Notes: generated by a model from the letters alone, not told the origin. A stretch of 64,000 bases of DNA from Bacillota bacterium (GCA_023402395.1 JAEYGI010000050.1:62001-126000), one strand, 5' to 3'. Counted from the first letter of the stretch, positions 50,575 to 59,314 are shown. Numbers and translations: made by a program.

Positions 50575-53235
50575 TTAGACTCCGGTCAGTTCCTTCTCTT
50601 TCTTGGGCTCGGGAACGGAGGTTCCGCTCCCGAAGGCTTCCCTGTAGACCGCCTCGATCTCGGCGACCAGCGGCATCCGGGGATTGGTTCCGGTGCATTG
50701 GTCATTGAAGGCGATATCAGACATGGAGCGCAGCTCTTTTTCAAACGCTTCCCGGGAGACGCCGACCTGGCTCAGCGTACGCGGCAGTTGCAGCTGATCC
50801 ATGAGGTTAAAGACGGCCTGGATTAGGCTCGCCACTCCTTCCTCGGGCGTGGCGGCCGGCAGCCCCAGAAATTTGGCGATCTCGGCGTAGCGGAGATTGG
50901 CCATCGGATATTCGTATTGGGGGAATGCCGAAAACTTGGTCGGCCGCTGCGCATTGTACTTGATCACATAGGGCAGCAGGATCGCGTTGGCCCGGCCGTG
51001 CGGAATATGGAACTTGCCCCCGAGAATATGGGCCATGCTGTGGTTAACCCCCAGGAAGGCGTTGGTGAAGGCCATCCCCGCGATGCAGGAGGCGTTATGC
51101 ATCTTCTCCCGAGCCACTTTATCCTGGCCGTCCCGGTACGCTCTGGGCAGATATTCGAAGACGATTTTGATTGCCTTTTCCGCCAAGGCGTCGGTATAGT
51201 CGGAGGCCATCACCGACACATACGCTTCAATAGCGTGGGTCAATACATCCATGCCGGTATCGGCGGTAACGGACTTCGGCACCGTGAGCACCAACTCGGG
51301 GTCAATGATCGCGATGTCCGGCGTCAGTTCGTAGTCGGCCAGCGGATACTTGATGTTGCGGGTTTTATCGGTGATCACCGCGAAAGCGGTGACTTCCGAT
51401 CCCGTTCCCGAGGTGGTCGGAATGGCCACGAAGGTTGCTTTCTTGCCGAGATACGGGAATTTAAAAGCCCGTTTCCGGATGTCGGCGAACTTCAGCCGGA
51501 GCGTCTCAAATTCGAGATCGGGGGTCTCGTAGAAGAGCCACATCCCCTTGGCGGCGTCGATAGCCGAACCCCCGCCCAAGGCGATGATGATGTCCGGCTC
51601 AAATGCTTTCATTTCCGCGCAGCCCCTCTGAACGGTCTCCACCGACGGATCGGGCTCGACATCGGAAAAGATCCGGTATTCCATGGGAATCTTCTCCAAT
51701 TGGTACAGCACTTTCTCGACAAAACCCAGTTTGACCATATAGGGATCGGTGACGATGAAGGCTCGTTTCCCCTTCATCTTGGCCAGGTATTGGAGGGAGC
51801 CGTATTCAAAATAAATCTTTTGCGGGATCTTAAACCACTTCATCCGATCCTTCCGGATCGCTACCCGTTTGATATTGATCAGATTGGTGACGCTGACATT
51901 GTCGGTGGTGGAGTTGCCGCCCATCGAACCGCAGCCCAGCGTCAGCGAAGGCGTGTTATTATTATAGAGATCGCCGATGGCGCCATGGGACGACGGGGAA
52001 TTGACCAGCAGCCGTCCGGTCCGGACCTTCCGGGCAAACTCGTCGATGGCCTGCTGATTGTTGGAGTGAATCACGGCCGAATGGCCCAGCCCGCCGAATT
52101 CGGTCATCTCTTGGGCACGCCGGATTCCCTCGTGATAATCGGCAACCACGTAGCAGGCGAGGATCGGGCTGAGTTTCTCCCGGGACAACGGATATTCGGG
52201 GCCGACCCCGGCCAGCTCCGCCACTAAAATCTGCGTTCCTGGCGGAACCTTGATCCCGGCCATCGCCGCGATCTTTTCGGCCGGCTGGCCGACCACAGCC
52301 GGGCTCATGCTGCCCCGTCCTTCGTCGATGGCTACTTTGGACAAGGCCGCGATTTCATCCGCCTTCAAAAAGTAGCAGTTGTACTCAGTCATGATCCGTT
52401 TCACTTCATCAGCCACTTCGCGGTCGATGATCACCGCCTGCTCGGAGGCACAGATCATCCCGTTGTCAAAACTCTTGCTGAGCACTAGGTCGGCCACGGC
52501 CCGGCGCAGATTGGCGGTGCGTTCGATATAGCAGGGAACGTTGCCGGGTCCGACTCCCAGAGCCGGCTTGCCGCTGGAGTAGGCCGCGCCGACCATTCCG
52601 GAACCGCCGGTGGCCAGGACCAGGCTGATCCCGGGGTGTTTCATCAGTAGATTTGTAGCTTCTAGCGACGGCTCCTCGACCCAGGCGATGCAGTCCTTGG
52701 GCGCTCCGGCGGCCACCGCCGCGTTCAACATCACCTTGGCAGCGGCGATGCTGGAGCGGAGCGCCTTCGGATGAAAACTGAAGATGATCGGATTGCGGCT
52801 CTTCACCGCGATCAGGCTTTTGAACATAGTGGTGGAGGTAGGGTTGGTCACCGGGGTCACCCCGGCGATAATTCCGATCGGCTCGGCGATTTTCATATAT
52901 CCTTCTTCGTGATTCTCCTCGATGACGCCGACCGTCTTTTCATACTTGATATCATGGTAAACATATTCGGTGGCAAACAGGTTCTTGGTCACTTTATCCT
53001 CATAGACTCCCATTCCGGTCTCCTCATGGGCCAGTCTGGCCAGTTCCATGTGTTGATCGACCCCGGCCAGGGCCATCGCTTTCACAATCGCGTCGATCCG
53101 GCTCTGATCCAGCTCCATGAACTCCGTCTGGGCCCGGGCGGCTTTGCGCACCAGCTCATCAATCACCGCCTGAATCGGTCGCTTCTCCTCACCCGGTCCC
53201 GAGGTAACCGCGGTTTCCTTGCGTTGCTCCTTCAT
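50575..53235 (-). CDS. adhE: Bifunctional acetaldehyde-CoA / alcohol dehydrogenase AdhE
   Basis: An 886-residue fusion, the usual AdhE length. The N-terminal aldehyde dehydrogenase half has the catalytic cysteine in FDNGMICASEQAVI. The C-terminal iron alcohol dehydrogenase half has GGGSAIDAAKG, PTTSGTGSEV and the metal histidines in DVLTHAIEAYV and NHSMAHILGGKFHIPHG. It reduces acetyl-CoA to ethanol using two NADH, the main electron sink of fermentation, and forms spirosomes in other species. The ATG at 53235 follows AGGAGG; upstream codons are leader. It is divergent from rex, its probable repressor, with operator-like repeats at its promoter. Confidence 0.95.
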   Translation of the reverse strand: MKEQRKETAVTSGPGEEKRPIQAVIDELVRKAARAQTEFMELDQSRIDAIVKAMALAGVDQHMELARLAHEETGMGVYEDKVTKNLFATEYVYHDIKYEKTVGVIEENHEEGYMKIAEPIGIIAGVTPVTNPTSTTMFKSLIAVKSRNPIIFSFHPKALRSSIAAAKVMLNAAVAAGAPKDCIAWVEEPSLEATNLLMKHPGISLVLATGGSGMVGAAYSSGKPALGVGPGNVPCYIERTANLRRAVADLVLSKSFDNGMICASEQAVIIDREVADEVKRIMTEYNCYFLKADEIAALSKVAIDEGRGSMSPAVVGQPAEKIAAMAGIKVPPGTQILVAELAGVGPEYPLSREKLSPILACYVVADYHEGIRRAQEMTEFGGLGHSAVIHSNNQQAIDEFARKVRTGRLLVNSPSSHGAIGDLYNNNTPSLTLGCGSMGGNSTTDNVSVTNLINIKRVAIRKDRMKWFKIPQKIYFEYGSLQYLAKMKGKRAFIVTDPYMVKLGFVEKVLYQLEKIPMEYRIFSDVEPDPSVETVQRGCAEMKAFEPDIIIALGGGSAIDAAKGMWLFYETPDLEFETLRLKFADIRKRAFKFPYLGKKATFVAIPTTSGTGSEVTAFAVITDKTRNIKYPLADYELTPDIAIIDPELVLTVPKSVTADTGMDVLTHAIEAYVSVMASDYTDALAEKAIKIVFEYLPRAYRDGQDKVAREKMHNASCIAGMAFTNAFLGVNHSMAHILGGKFHIPHGRANAILLPYVIKYNAQRPTKFSAFPQYEYPMANLRYAEIAKFLGLPAATPEEGVASLIQAVFNLMDQLQLPRTLSQVGVSREAFEKELRSMSDIAFNDQCTGTNPRMPLVAEIEAVYREAFGSGTSVPEPKKEKELTGV

Positions 53236-53303
53236 CGACTTCAACCTCCTCATTTTATCGGATTTACTGTGAATCGTAGAATTGTTATGAGATATGTCCA
53301 AGT

Positions 53304-53359
53304 TTGTTATTTAATTTATCAATCATTGTTATTATAAATTACAATCTTTCATCTGTCAA
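53304..53359 (-). promoter_or_regulatory. adhE promoter with two Rex-like operator repeats
   Basis: A consensus minus promoter has -35 TTGACA (plus 53354-53359), 17 bp, then TATAAT (plus 53331-53336). Two 19-bp imperfect palindromes of the same pattern, TTGTTA...ACAA (53326-53344) and TTGTTA...TCAA (53304-53322), cover the -10 and the start region. Rex sites in Firmicutes have TTGTTA or TTGTGA arms. The 19-bp length differs from the 18- or 20-bp spacings I recall, so Rex binding is likely but unproven. Confidence 0.6.
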
Positions 53360-53476
53360 TAACCCGATCAAATTTTAAACAACCGATTTTGGCCTGATTT
53401 TCGAAACGTGTAATAGCCAAGGCTTATCGCGCGTCCTGCCAAACAAGTGATTGGTAAAAGCTCTGGGCCAACCAGC

Positions 53477-53505
53477 TTTACTCAATTAGTATGGCATGCT
53501 ATACT
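53477..53505 (+). promoter_or_regulatory. rex promoter
   Basis: TTTACT (53477-53482), 17-bp spacer and TATACT (53500-53505) lie about 100 bp before the rex start. GGCATGCT lies in the spacer. No clear Rex palindrome overlaps it, so rex may not be autoregulated there. Confidence 0.5.
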
Positions 53506-53607
53506 TAAACACACACTTAAAGTTAGTAATTTATTTCGTCAAAGCCAGGTCCCGGAAACCGGTCCGGCGGCAGCGGCTTGGATTGATCGCGAAAGGGGTT
53601 TTGAAGG

Positions 53608-54282
53608 ATGGATGCCGGGGATGGTTCAAATCAGAAAAAAAGGGGGCGCCAGGAAATCCCGCTCTCAGTGGTCAAACGCCTACCCGTCTATTACCGTTTC
53701 CTGACCGACCTCGCCCGGAAAGAAGTTGAACGTGTCTCTTCCCGGGAATTGGCGGCCAAGATCGGAATCAACTCTTCCCAATTGCGTCAGGACCTGAACC
53801 TGTTCGGTTCTTTCGGCCAGCAGGGCTACGGCTACCGGGTTCTGGATCTGCTGCATGAGGTGGAACAAATTCTCGGCATCGGCCAGGATACTCCGATGGT
53901 CCTAATTGGAGCCGGAAATATCGGACGGGCCATCATCAATTATGATAATTTCAAGCGGCGCGGCTTTCGAATAACAGCGATCTTCGACCGCAATCCTAAA
54001 CTCTTCGGAGAGTTGGTGGACGGCATCCCCATCCGGGATATTACGGAATTGGAGGAGCATCTTCACGAACATGCGGTCCGGATGGGAATTCTCACCATCC
54101 CCTCCGCCTCGGCTCAGGAGATCGCCGATATTTTAGTCACCCATGGGGTCAAGGGGATCTGGAACTTCGCTCCCGTATCCCTGAAGGTTCCGCCCGACGT
54201 GGCGGTCGAAAACGTTCACATCAGCGAAAGCCTGATGATCCTCTCCTTTCGGGTCCGGCAAGGTTCCGAAGAAAAGGAATGA
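53608..54282 (+). CDS. rex: Redox-sensing transcriptional repressor Rex
   Basis: A 224-residue Rex protein. The N-terminal winged helix (about 15-75: IPLSVVKRLPVYYRFL, SSRELAAKIGINSSQLRQDL, FGSFGQQGYGY) precedes a Rossmann domain with VLIGAGNIGRAI near residue 98. It represses fermentation genes when NAD+ is high and leaves DNA when NADH rises. adhE, divergent and 372 bp away, is the natural target. The ATG at 53608 follows AAGGGG. A terminator lies about 25 bp past the stop. Confidence 0.95.
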   Translation: MDAGDGSNQKKRGRQEIPLSVVKRLPVYYRFLTDLARKEVERVSSRELAAKIGINSSQLRQDLNLFGSFGQQGYGYRVLDLLHEVEQILGIGQDTPMVLIGAGNIGRAIINYDNFKRRGFRITAIFDRNPKLFGELVDGIPIRDITELEEHLHEHAVRMGILTIPSASAQEIADILVTHGVKGIWNFAPVSLKVPPDVAVENVHISESLMILSFRVRQGSEEKE

Positions 54283-54306
54283 CGTGATTATTTGATTATG
54301 GCCATG

Positions 54307-54337
54307 AAAAAGCCGGCTCCGTTTGGGCCGGCTTTTT
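54307..54337. terminator. Bidirectional terminator between rex and the AraC-type gene
   Basis: AAAAAGCCGGC (54307-54317) and GCCGGCTTTTT (54327-54337) form an 11-base stem with T-tracts on both strands, between two convergent genes. Confidence 0.85.
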
Positions 54338-54384
54338 TATTACAATTTTCATTGCAATGGGCTTAACTTTATTTCCTACTGCGC

Positions 54385-55278
54385 TTAAGTTTTCGGGGTG
54401 ACCCGGTCCCTCGGGCCGGAATCGGCCGCACCGTTTATTGCGGCGTTTGCCATTTTTTTGTATTGGGCCGGAGAAATGCCCATATGCTTTTTAAACATCC
54501 GGAAGAAGCTTGAATAATCGGTAAAGCCGCATAAATGGCTGGTTTCGGTAAGATTGAAACCTTCCATAATCAGGGACTTAGCTTTGGAGACCCGCTTGCA
54601 GACGATGTATTCGTAAACGCTGCTTCCAAAATGCTTTTTGAACAGTTTGCTCAGATAAAATTTGTCAAAATAAAAATGCTTCGCCAGGGAGGCTAGACTC
54701 AATTCCTGCTGGAGATGGGTCTCGATATAACTGAGAATCGCAAATAATTTCCCCGGTATCTGAGGGCTCTCGTCATCCGGCTGGTTTGCCTGGAAGATCT
54801 TATTCAGCCATACCAACAACTCAATGAAGCAGGTGGTCTTCAAGAGTTCCGACTCCGGGGACCGGCGGAGATCCACCTGCTCAATCCGGTCAAAATAGGC
54901 GCGGACTTCATCCCGTTGCCAGTCATCGAGAACAATTCGATTATATTCCCCTTTCGGCCGCTGCAAAAAGCAATGAAGCAGGTCAAACCGGTAAATATTA
55001 AAGGCTTGAATCGCCGCGGGTTTAAAGATGATCGTGATCCGCTCATAGGTGGCGTCGGATTGCAAAAAAACCCGGTGCAGTTCCTGATGGTTGGTTATGA
55101 AAATATCGCCGGGCCTCGCCATGTAAACCCGTTTCTCAATCAAGTATTTGACGTCCCCGGAGATTAAGAAAAAAATCTCAAATCCGTCATGAAGGTGGAA
55201 TTTGAGTTGGGGAACCTGCCGGTAACGAATTCGCCGATATTCAATATCCGTTTGATCCTGATAACCATTTCCGGTCAT
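54385..55278 (-). CDS. AraC family regulator with N-terminal cupin sensor
   Basis: A 297-residue protein. The cupin-like sensor (about 15-110: KFHLHDGFEIFFLISGDVKYLI, PGDIFITNHQELHRV) precedes two C-terminal AraC helix-turn-helix motifs (LSLASLAKHFYFDKFYLSKLF and NLTETSHLCGFTDYSSFFRMF). This layout is typical of sugar-responsive activators in Firmicutes. It is divergent from the unrecognised 589-residue gene, its likely target. The ATG at 55278 follows GGGGGAG; further upstream codons are leader. Confidence 0.87.
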   Translation of the reverse strand: MTGNGYQDQTDIEYRRIRYRQVPQLKFHLHDGFEIFFLISGDVKYLIEKRVYMARPGDIFITNHQELHRVFLQSDATYERITIIFKPAAIQAFNIYRFDLLHCFLQRPKGEYNRIVLDDWQRDEVRAYFDRIEQVDLRRSPESELLKTTCFIELLVWLNKIFQANQPDDESPQIPGKLFAILSYIETHLQQELSLASLAKHFYFDKFYLSKLFKKHFGSSVYEYIVCKRVSKAKSLIMEGFNLTETSHLCGFTDYSSFFRMFKKHMGISPAQYKKMANAAINGAADSGPRDRVTPKT

Positions 55279-55333
55279 AACCAGCTCCCCCGGTATCGTC
55301 CTATAGTCAATAATCGCAATGTTTGAACCAACT

Positions 55334-55361
55334 TTGACAATGAATTTGTTAATATTATACT
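55334..55361 (+). promoter_or_regulatory. Promoter of the 589-residue protein gene
   Basis: A perfect -35 TTGACA (55334-55339), 16-bp spacer and -10 TATACT (55356-55361) lie about 50 bp before the start codon, in the divergent gap with the AraC regulator. Confidence 0.6.
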
Positions 55362-55412
55362 TTATAATAAAACCGATCACAAGTTACAGTAATTCAGTAA
55401 GGAGTATTCGCC

Positions 55413-57182
55413 ATGGAACGCACCTTGGATCAATTGGTTCATCAACATTTCCGGCCGTCCTTATCCAGTCTCTATGCCCGAATTGTTAGGGAAGGAACCG
55501 GCTGCGTCATGGATGGGGTGAAAGTTTTCAACGAAAAAGCCCCTTTCCTGAGCGGGAAGATCATCAATCTCGCGAGTTACCTACTGACGGATTTAAACGG
55601 CGCCGAGCCCTCCCCAACCGATTTCATCACGGAGACCAGATACATTGTGGCGCTCATGTCGCAACTGCCGACTGAGACTTGGGGGACTTTAAACGGGGTC
55701 GCCGGCCTGTACCGCTTGCAACAGGCGGGCCTGCTCGAACGGGCCGTCGACGGTGAAAGCCTGGCCAGGTTCAAACTATCCTGGGATTGGCGTTCGTTTG
55801 TCGATCCGGCCACGCACGATCTGATCAATAAGCCGACTAATTATTATGGCGTGGCCTACGGAATTGCCAAATACCGCGAATTGCTCGGCTGGGAGGATTC
55901 CGCGATCAGCGAGCGCCTTTTCGCCCGGCTTTTGGAACATATCCATCGCTATTCGGGAGAATGCGACTATATGGATGAAACTCCCGGAGAGGGGCGTTTT
56001 GATCGTTATTCCATCAATATTCCCGCCGAATTATGCCATTTACTCGCCGAAAGCGCAACCCCCATTCCCGCCCGGCTGCTGACCATGTTGCGGAATTCCG
56101 CCGAAATCCATCTGCAGTTGGCCAATTCAGCCGGTAATGGCTTTTCATACGGCCGAAGCATCGGGATCTTTGGCGGGGCCGCCAGTCTGGAAGTCCTGTC
56201 CGTGGCCGCGGCGATGGGGGTGTTGACCGAAGCCGAAACCGAACTGGCCTATGACCTCATTCTCAAAATCGTCGCCCAATGGCTTGACTTCTGGTGGGAT
56301 CCGCAAATGAACGCCTTTAATCTTTGGGAAAAAGGGCGACGCACCGATGGTTACCGTAACAAATTCCGGATCTTGGACGTTCTGCTGACCATTTATCTCT
56401 TGCTCTTCGACAAATACCGGTTTTGGCGAAACGCCGGATTTTCGTCCCGCCTTCCCGCCTCCGATTTCCAGGAGCGCTTGGCCGCATTGCCGCACTCGCG
56501 GTACTTCCAATTTTCCAAAACCGAAACAGCGGAACGGGGCCTAATCATTATCCGGGACCGGCGGCATGTCTTCAGTCTCCCCATAATCAACGGGGGAATC
56601 AAATATTTTAAGACGTCGCCCTACTTGCCCATACCGCATCAAAATTGGGTGATCGAATCGGTTCCGGAGTCGGTCCATCCTCAATTGATCCCCAAACTGA
56701 TATTGAACGACGGCGCGGAGATTATGCCGATCGCATTCATCAAAAATATCACGCTCCACGATGCCGGGGATGAGTGCCGGGTGGATTTTGAGTATGACTC
56801 CTTTTGCCTGGTGAACGGTTCCATTCCCGCGCCTTTTCCGGGCCTGTCCGGGAAAACCTCCCTTTCTTTCCGGAACGGTTCGATCAGGGGGACTTACCTG
56901 ATGCAGCCGCAATCGGCCCCCTTGCCCATCCGCGAGATCGTTATTGAATTTCCCAGCTTTTCCACGGGACCGCGCCTAATGGGGGATAAAGTTGTCTATC
57001 ATGAGGGGATCATCCACGAAGCCCAAGTTGAAGGTCTCGAACGTTGCGATATTGAAAACGTCGAAAACGAGGAATTGTACCATACCTCTCACGGCCCTCT
57101 GAAAACCCGGGCCCGATGGTGGTCGGGACCGCAAACCGCGCGCGGGCCGTTTGCCATCCGCTGGGTAATCAAGTATCGTTGA
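55413..57182 (+). CDS. Large protein of unknown function, possible (alpha/alpha)-toroid carbohydrate-active enzyme
   Basis: I do not firmly recognise this 589-residue protein. It has no signal peptide, so it should be cytoplasmic. Residues about 1-330 look helical with repeated Trp/Tyr-rich turns (SWDWRSFVDPATHDL, NYYGVAYGIAKYRELLGW, WWDPQMNAFNLWEKGRRTDGYRNKF), like the helical toroid of heparinase/alginate-lyase and DUF2264-type proteins. Residues about 370-589 look beta-rich, like the sandwich that follows such toroids. The divergent AraC/cupin regulator fits a sugar-induced function, perhaps action on an imported uronic-acid or rhamnose-type oligosaccharide. The ATG follows AAGGAG. No neighbouring transporter is present. 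Confidence 0.6.
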   Translation: MERTLDQLVHQHFRPSLSSLYARIVREGTGCVMDGVKVFNEKAPFLSGKIINLASYLLTDLNGAEPSPTDFITETRYIVALMSQLPTETWGTLNGVAGLYRLQQAGLLERAVDGESLARFKLSWDWRSFVDPATHDLINKPTNYYGVAYGIAKYRELLGWEDSAISERLFARLLEHIHRYSGECDYMDETPGEGRFDRYSINIPAELCHLLAESATPIPARLLTMLRNSAEIHLQLANSAGNGFSYGRSIGIFGGAASLEVLSVAAAMGVLTEAETELAYDLILKIVAQWLDFWWDPQMNAFNLWEKGRRTDGYRNKFRILDVLLTIYLLLFDKYRFWRNAGFSSRLPASDFQERLAALPHSRYFQFSKTETAERGLIIIRDRRHVFSLPIINGGIKYFKTSPYLPIPHQNWVIESVPESVHPQLIPKLILNDGAEIMPIAFIKNITLHDAGDECRVDFEYDSFCLVNGSIPAPFPGLSGKTSLSFRNGSIRGTYLMQPQSAPLPIREIVIEFPSFSTGPRLMGDKVVYHEGIIHEAQVEGLERCDIENVENEELYHTSHGPLKTRARWWSGPQTARGPFAIRWVIKYR

Positions 57183-57198
57183 GAAGTCGACCGGGGCA

Positions 57199-57362
57199 TC
57201 ATGATGGGGGTCGACACATTGTTTTCAACCGTGTACCCGGCCGGGCTCCGAACATGATCCGGCTATTGGCTCCGATCCGGACATCCCCACAAATCGTGGC
57301 GTTGGGGGCAATGTAAGCGGACTCGTCGATTTGCGGTTTTTTTCTAAGTGTTCAAGCTGCAT
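57199..57362 (-). pseudogene. Decayed gamma-carbonic anhydrase-like (hexapeptide repeat) gene
   Basis: A good AAGGGG site and ATG (57362) start MQLEHLE. After a seven-T homopolymer on the plus strand (57337-57343), the reading frame must shift by one to give PQIDESAYIAPNATICGDV and RIGANSRIMFGA, the left-handed beta-helix start of gamma-class carbonic anhydrases. The sequence breaks off about 40 codons in, so most of the protein is gone. It combines a frameshift with 3' truncation. A GTCGACC...GGGTCGAC hairpin lies at the broken end. Confidence 0.65.
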
Positions 57363-57404
57363 CGGTTGATCCCCTTTCCATGAATAGCAAAAATCCTTGA
57401 GACT

Positions 57405-57711
57405 TCAAATAATTTCCCAAGGATTTGGTTTAAGGTTATTTATATCTCTTGCATCATGGATTACTGCTAAGATAAAGAGAGTTTCTTCATCAATTCTGTA
57501 TATGACTCGATAACTATTGTAAATAATTTCACGAATATCCTCTCTTTTTATTTCCGGAACCTCTCGGCCCAATCTCGGGAACTGACAAGTTTATCCACCG
57601 CTCCGATGATTTTTGCCATCAATTGGGCGGCATAATATTCCGAATCATGCGAGATGTAACTTTAATACTCTCAAGGTTCGAAACCGCGGACCTGGTCCAG
57701 ATAATCTTCAT
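57405..57711 (-). pseudogene. RelE/ParE-type toxin, broken by two frameshifts
   Basis: The ATG (57711) overlaps the antitoxin stop. The start MKIIWTRSAVSNLESIK is followed, after one lost base near 57658, by ISHDSEYYAAQLMAKIIGAVDKLV. After a second lost base near 57580 come LGREVPEIKREDIREIIY and then YRVIYRIDEETLFILAVIHDAR to a TGA at 57405. Together these give a full-length toxin of about 102 residues of the RelE/ParE fold. Both breaks can be repaired by adding one T to a short T run on the minus strand, so recent inactivation or a sequencing error are both possible. Confidence 0.75.
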
Positions 57712-57884
57712 GACAGAAACTTCTTTTTAACTTCCTCATGGGATATTGTTTCACCCTCCTCAATTTCATGAAGAGCGGTTTCAACTCTTTTTTTTATATA
57801 AATCTGATACATCAAATCGTCCCACGTCGCGTTCTCCGGCAGGCTATCGATAATTCTCTTCGCTTCATCTTTATTTAAGCTCAT
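57708..57884 (-). CDS. Small antitoxin partner of the RelE/ParE-type toxin
   Basis: A 58-residue acidic, helical protein that starts MSLNKDEAKRIIDSLPENAT and continues WDDLMYQIYIKKRVETALHE, then EEGETISHEEVKKKFLS. This is the typical short antitoxin found directly upstream of RelE/ParE toxins. GGAGTG precedes the ATG at 57884. The stop overlaps the toxin start by four bases. It should bind and neutralise the toxin and repress its own promoter. With the toxin frame broken it may be a leftover. Confidence 0.72.
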   Translation of the reverse strand: MSLNKDEAKRIIDSLPENATWDDLMYQIYIKKRVETALHEIEEGETISHEEVKKKFLS

Positions 57885-57963
57885 TTACAGCACTCCAATC
57901 ATAGCTTATATCTATTATATCATAAAACCAATTATCATACATCCAAATAATGGTTATATCTCC

Positions 57964-58479
57964 TTAAATATAGCTAACCCAACCCAAGATCCGTTTCGCT
58001 TCCCGGATCGCCAGCAAATCCCGACGGTGAAACGTCGCCCCGCGGGGATCGGCCGGAAAGGTCGCCAGCAAATCAACGGCCTCGTCGAGGGTGACCCATT
58101 CGATCGCCTGAATCAGTTCTTGCTCTTTGTCGGTCCAGTTTGTCGCTTGTTCCGACAATGCCCTCAAAACATAATAATATGAAACGGTCTTCCGCCGGAT
58201 ATCGTAGAAATAATCGATGATCATTCCGATCTCATGCAAAATCTCGCATTCCAGCCCAAGCTCTTCAAGGATCTCCCGTTTAACCGCCATTTCCGGGGTT
58301 TCCCCCGGTTCAATGCCGCCGCCGGGCGTGATGTAACAATTTACTTTATCCTTGATGTACATCCGGACCAAGGCCATCTTGCCGTCTTGGTTCAGAACGA
58401 TGGCTCTGGACGCATGCTTTTCAAAGGCTATTTCCTGAAACGGATAGATGTCATCTTTGAATTCATGAAGCAGTTTCAT
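57964..58479 (-). CDS. Nudix hydrolase
   Basis: A 171-residue Nudix protein. The full box GGGIEPGETPEMAVKREI followed by LEELGL fits G-x5-E-x7-RE-U-x-EE-x-G-U, so magnesium binding should be intact. It hydrolyses a nucleoside diphosphate-linked compound that cannot be named from sequence. It follows the second Nudix gene by three bases. Confidence 0.87.
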   Translation of the reverse strand: MKLLHEFKDDIYPFQEIAFEKHASRAIVLNQDGKMALVRMYIKDKVNCYITPGGGIEPGETPEMAVKREILEELGLECEILHEIGMIIDYFYDIRRKTVSYYYVLRALSEQATNWTDKEQELIQAIEWVTLDEAVDLLATFPADPRGATFHRRDLLAIREAKRILGWVSYI

Positions 58480-58482
58480 AGT

Positions 58483-58872
58483 TCACCTCTCGAAAAACCG
58501 GTCGATCTCCTTCCGGCAGTTGAAGCAGAAATCGAACTGATCGAGTTCGGCCCGGCCGACCCAGTGGATTTGTTCGATTTCATCCCGTTTCAGGCGGATC
58601 TCGCCGGAAATCCCAGCGGTGTATGTAATCAGCGCCAACCGTTGCTCCGCTTCCGTTTTGACGGTCACGGCCAGCAATTGGAGATCAACCAGATCGCAGC
58701 CGATCTCTTCCTTCGTTTCCCGCCGGATGCACTCCTCCGGCGTCTCATCCGGTTCCAGATGCCCGCCGACGTTCTCCCACCGCAGCGGGTGGATTCGTTT
58801 CTCCCGGCTGCGTTGCGCAATCAGAATCCGTCCCGCTGAATCATGAATCACTACCGAACAGCCGATGGTCAT
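58483..58872 (-). CDS. Nudix hydrolase (MutT-like, short)
   Basis: A 129-residue Nudix protein with the box GGHLEPDETPEECIRRE and KEEIGC, fitting the consensus. It starts MTIGCSVVIHDSAGRILIAQRS, like 8-oxo-dGTP or isopentenyl-type Nudix proteins (ILIAQRSREKRIHPLRWEN). It forms a two-gene unit with the other Nudix gene. Its upstream region is taken up by hairpin array 4, which could influence its expression. Confidence 0.87.
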   Translation of the reverse strand: MTIGCSVVIHDSAGRILIAQRSREKRIHPLRWENVGGHLEPDETPEECIRRETKEEIGCDLVDLQLLAVTVKTEAEQRLALITYTAGISGEIRLKRDEIEQIHWVGRAELDQFDFCFNCRKEIDRFFER

Positions 58873-58961
58873 TGCCTTGCCTTCATTCTCTCTTGTTTAC
58901 TCTCATTTTAATTTATCACATACGGGGCGTTTCTCCAAGTCGCAGAAAAGATAAAAGACCG

Positions 58962-59314
58962 GATATCCCGCCGGCACTCATTGCCGCAACTGCGGCATCC
59001 ATTCCCGTTCCTCCTGCGTTCTTCGCCGTAACTACGGCGCTCACCGCCACAACTACGGCATCGGTTGCCGGACTTGCGGCATTGATTGCCAAAACTACGG
59101 CGCTCTTTGCCGCAACTGCGGCAGCGGTTGCCGTTAAGGCGGCGCCTAATGCCCGAACTACGGCAGTGACTGCCGCAACTACGGCAAGCCTTGCCGTAAG
59201 TCCGGCATTAATCGCCTGTCAATTTTGGGTCATCCCCGTTACTGCGGCAGCGAATGCCGGGCCATTTCGGGTAGTTGAATAGGCAAAGGAAACTATCCCC
59301 TGTCAATTGTTTGG
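58962..59314. repeat. Array 4: about 15 tandem 21-bp hairpin units plus the conserved right end
   Basis: Units of 21 bp (phase at 58983) run to about 59266. The stem is CGGCA/TGCCG or CGGC/GCCG with a loop such as GTGAC or TTGAT and the linker AACT, the same as in array 1. Examples begin at 59025, 59046, 59067, 59088, 59109 and 59172. It ends in a 21-base spacer and GGAAACTATCCCC with TGTCAATTGTTTGG (59288-59314), matching arrays 2 and 3. A plus-strand frame of Ala/Thr heptapeptides is a product of the period. No gene lies in 58873-59439. Confidence 0.82.

Noticed and set aside
50917..52227. 436-codon plus frame opposite adhE
   Set aside because: It is antisense to the highly conserved AdhE sequence. 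Long antisense frames are expected from the GC-rich codon use of this genome.
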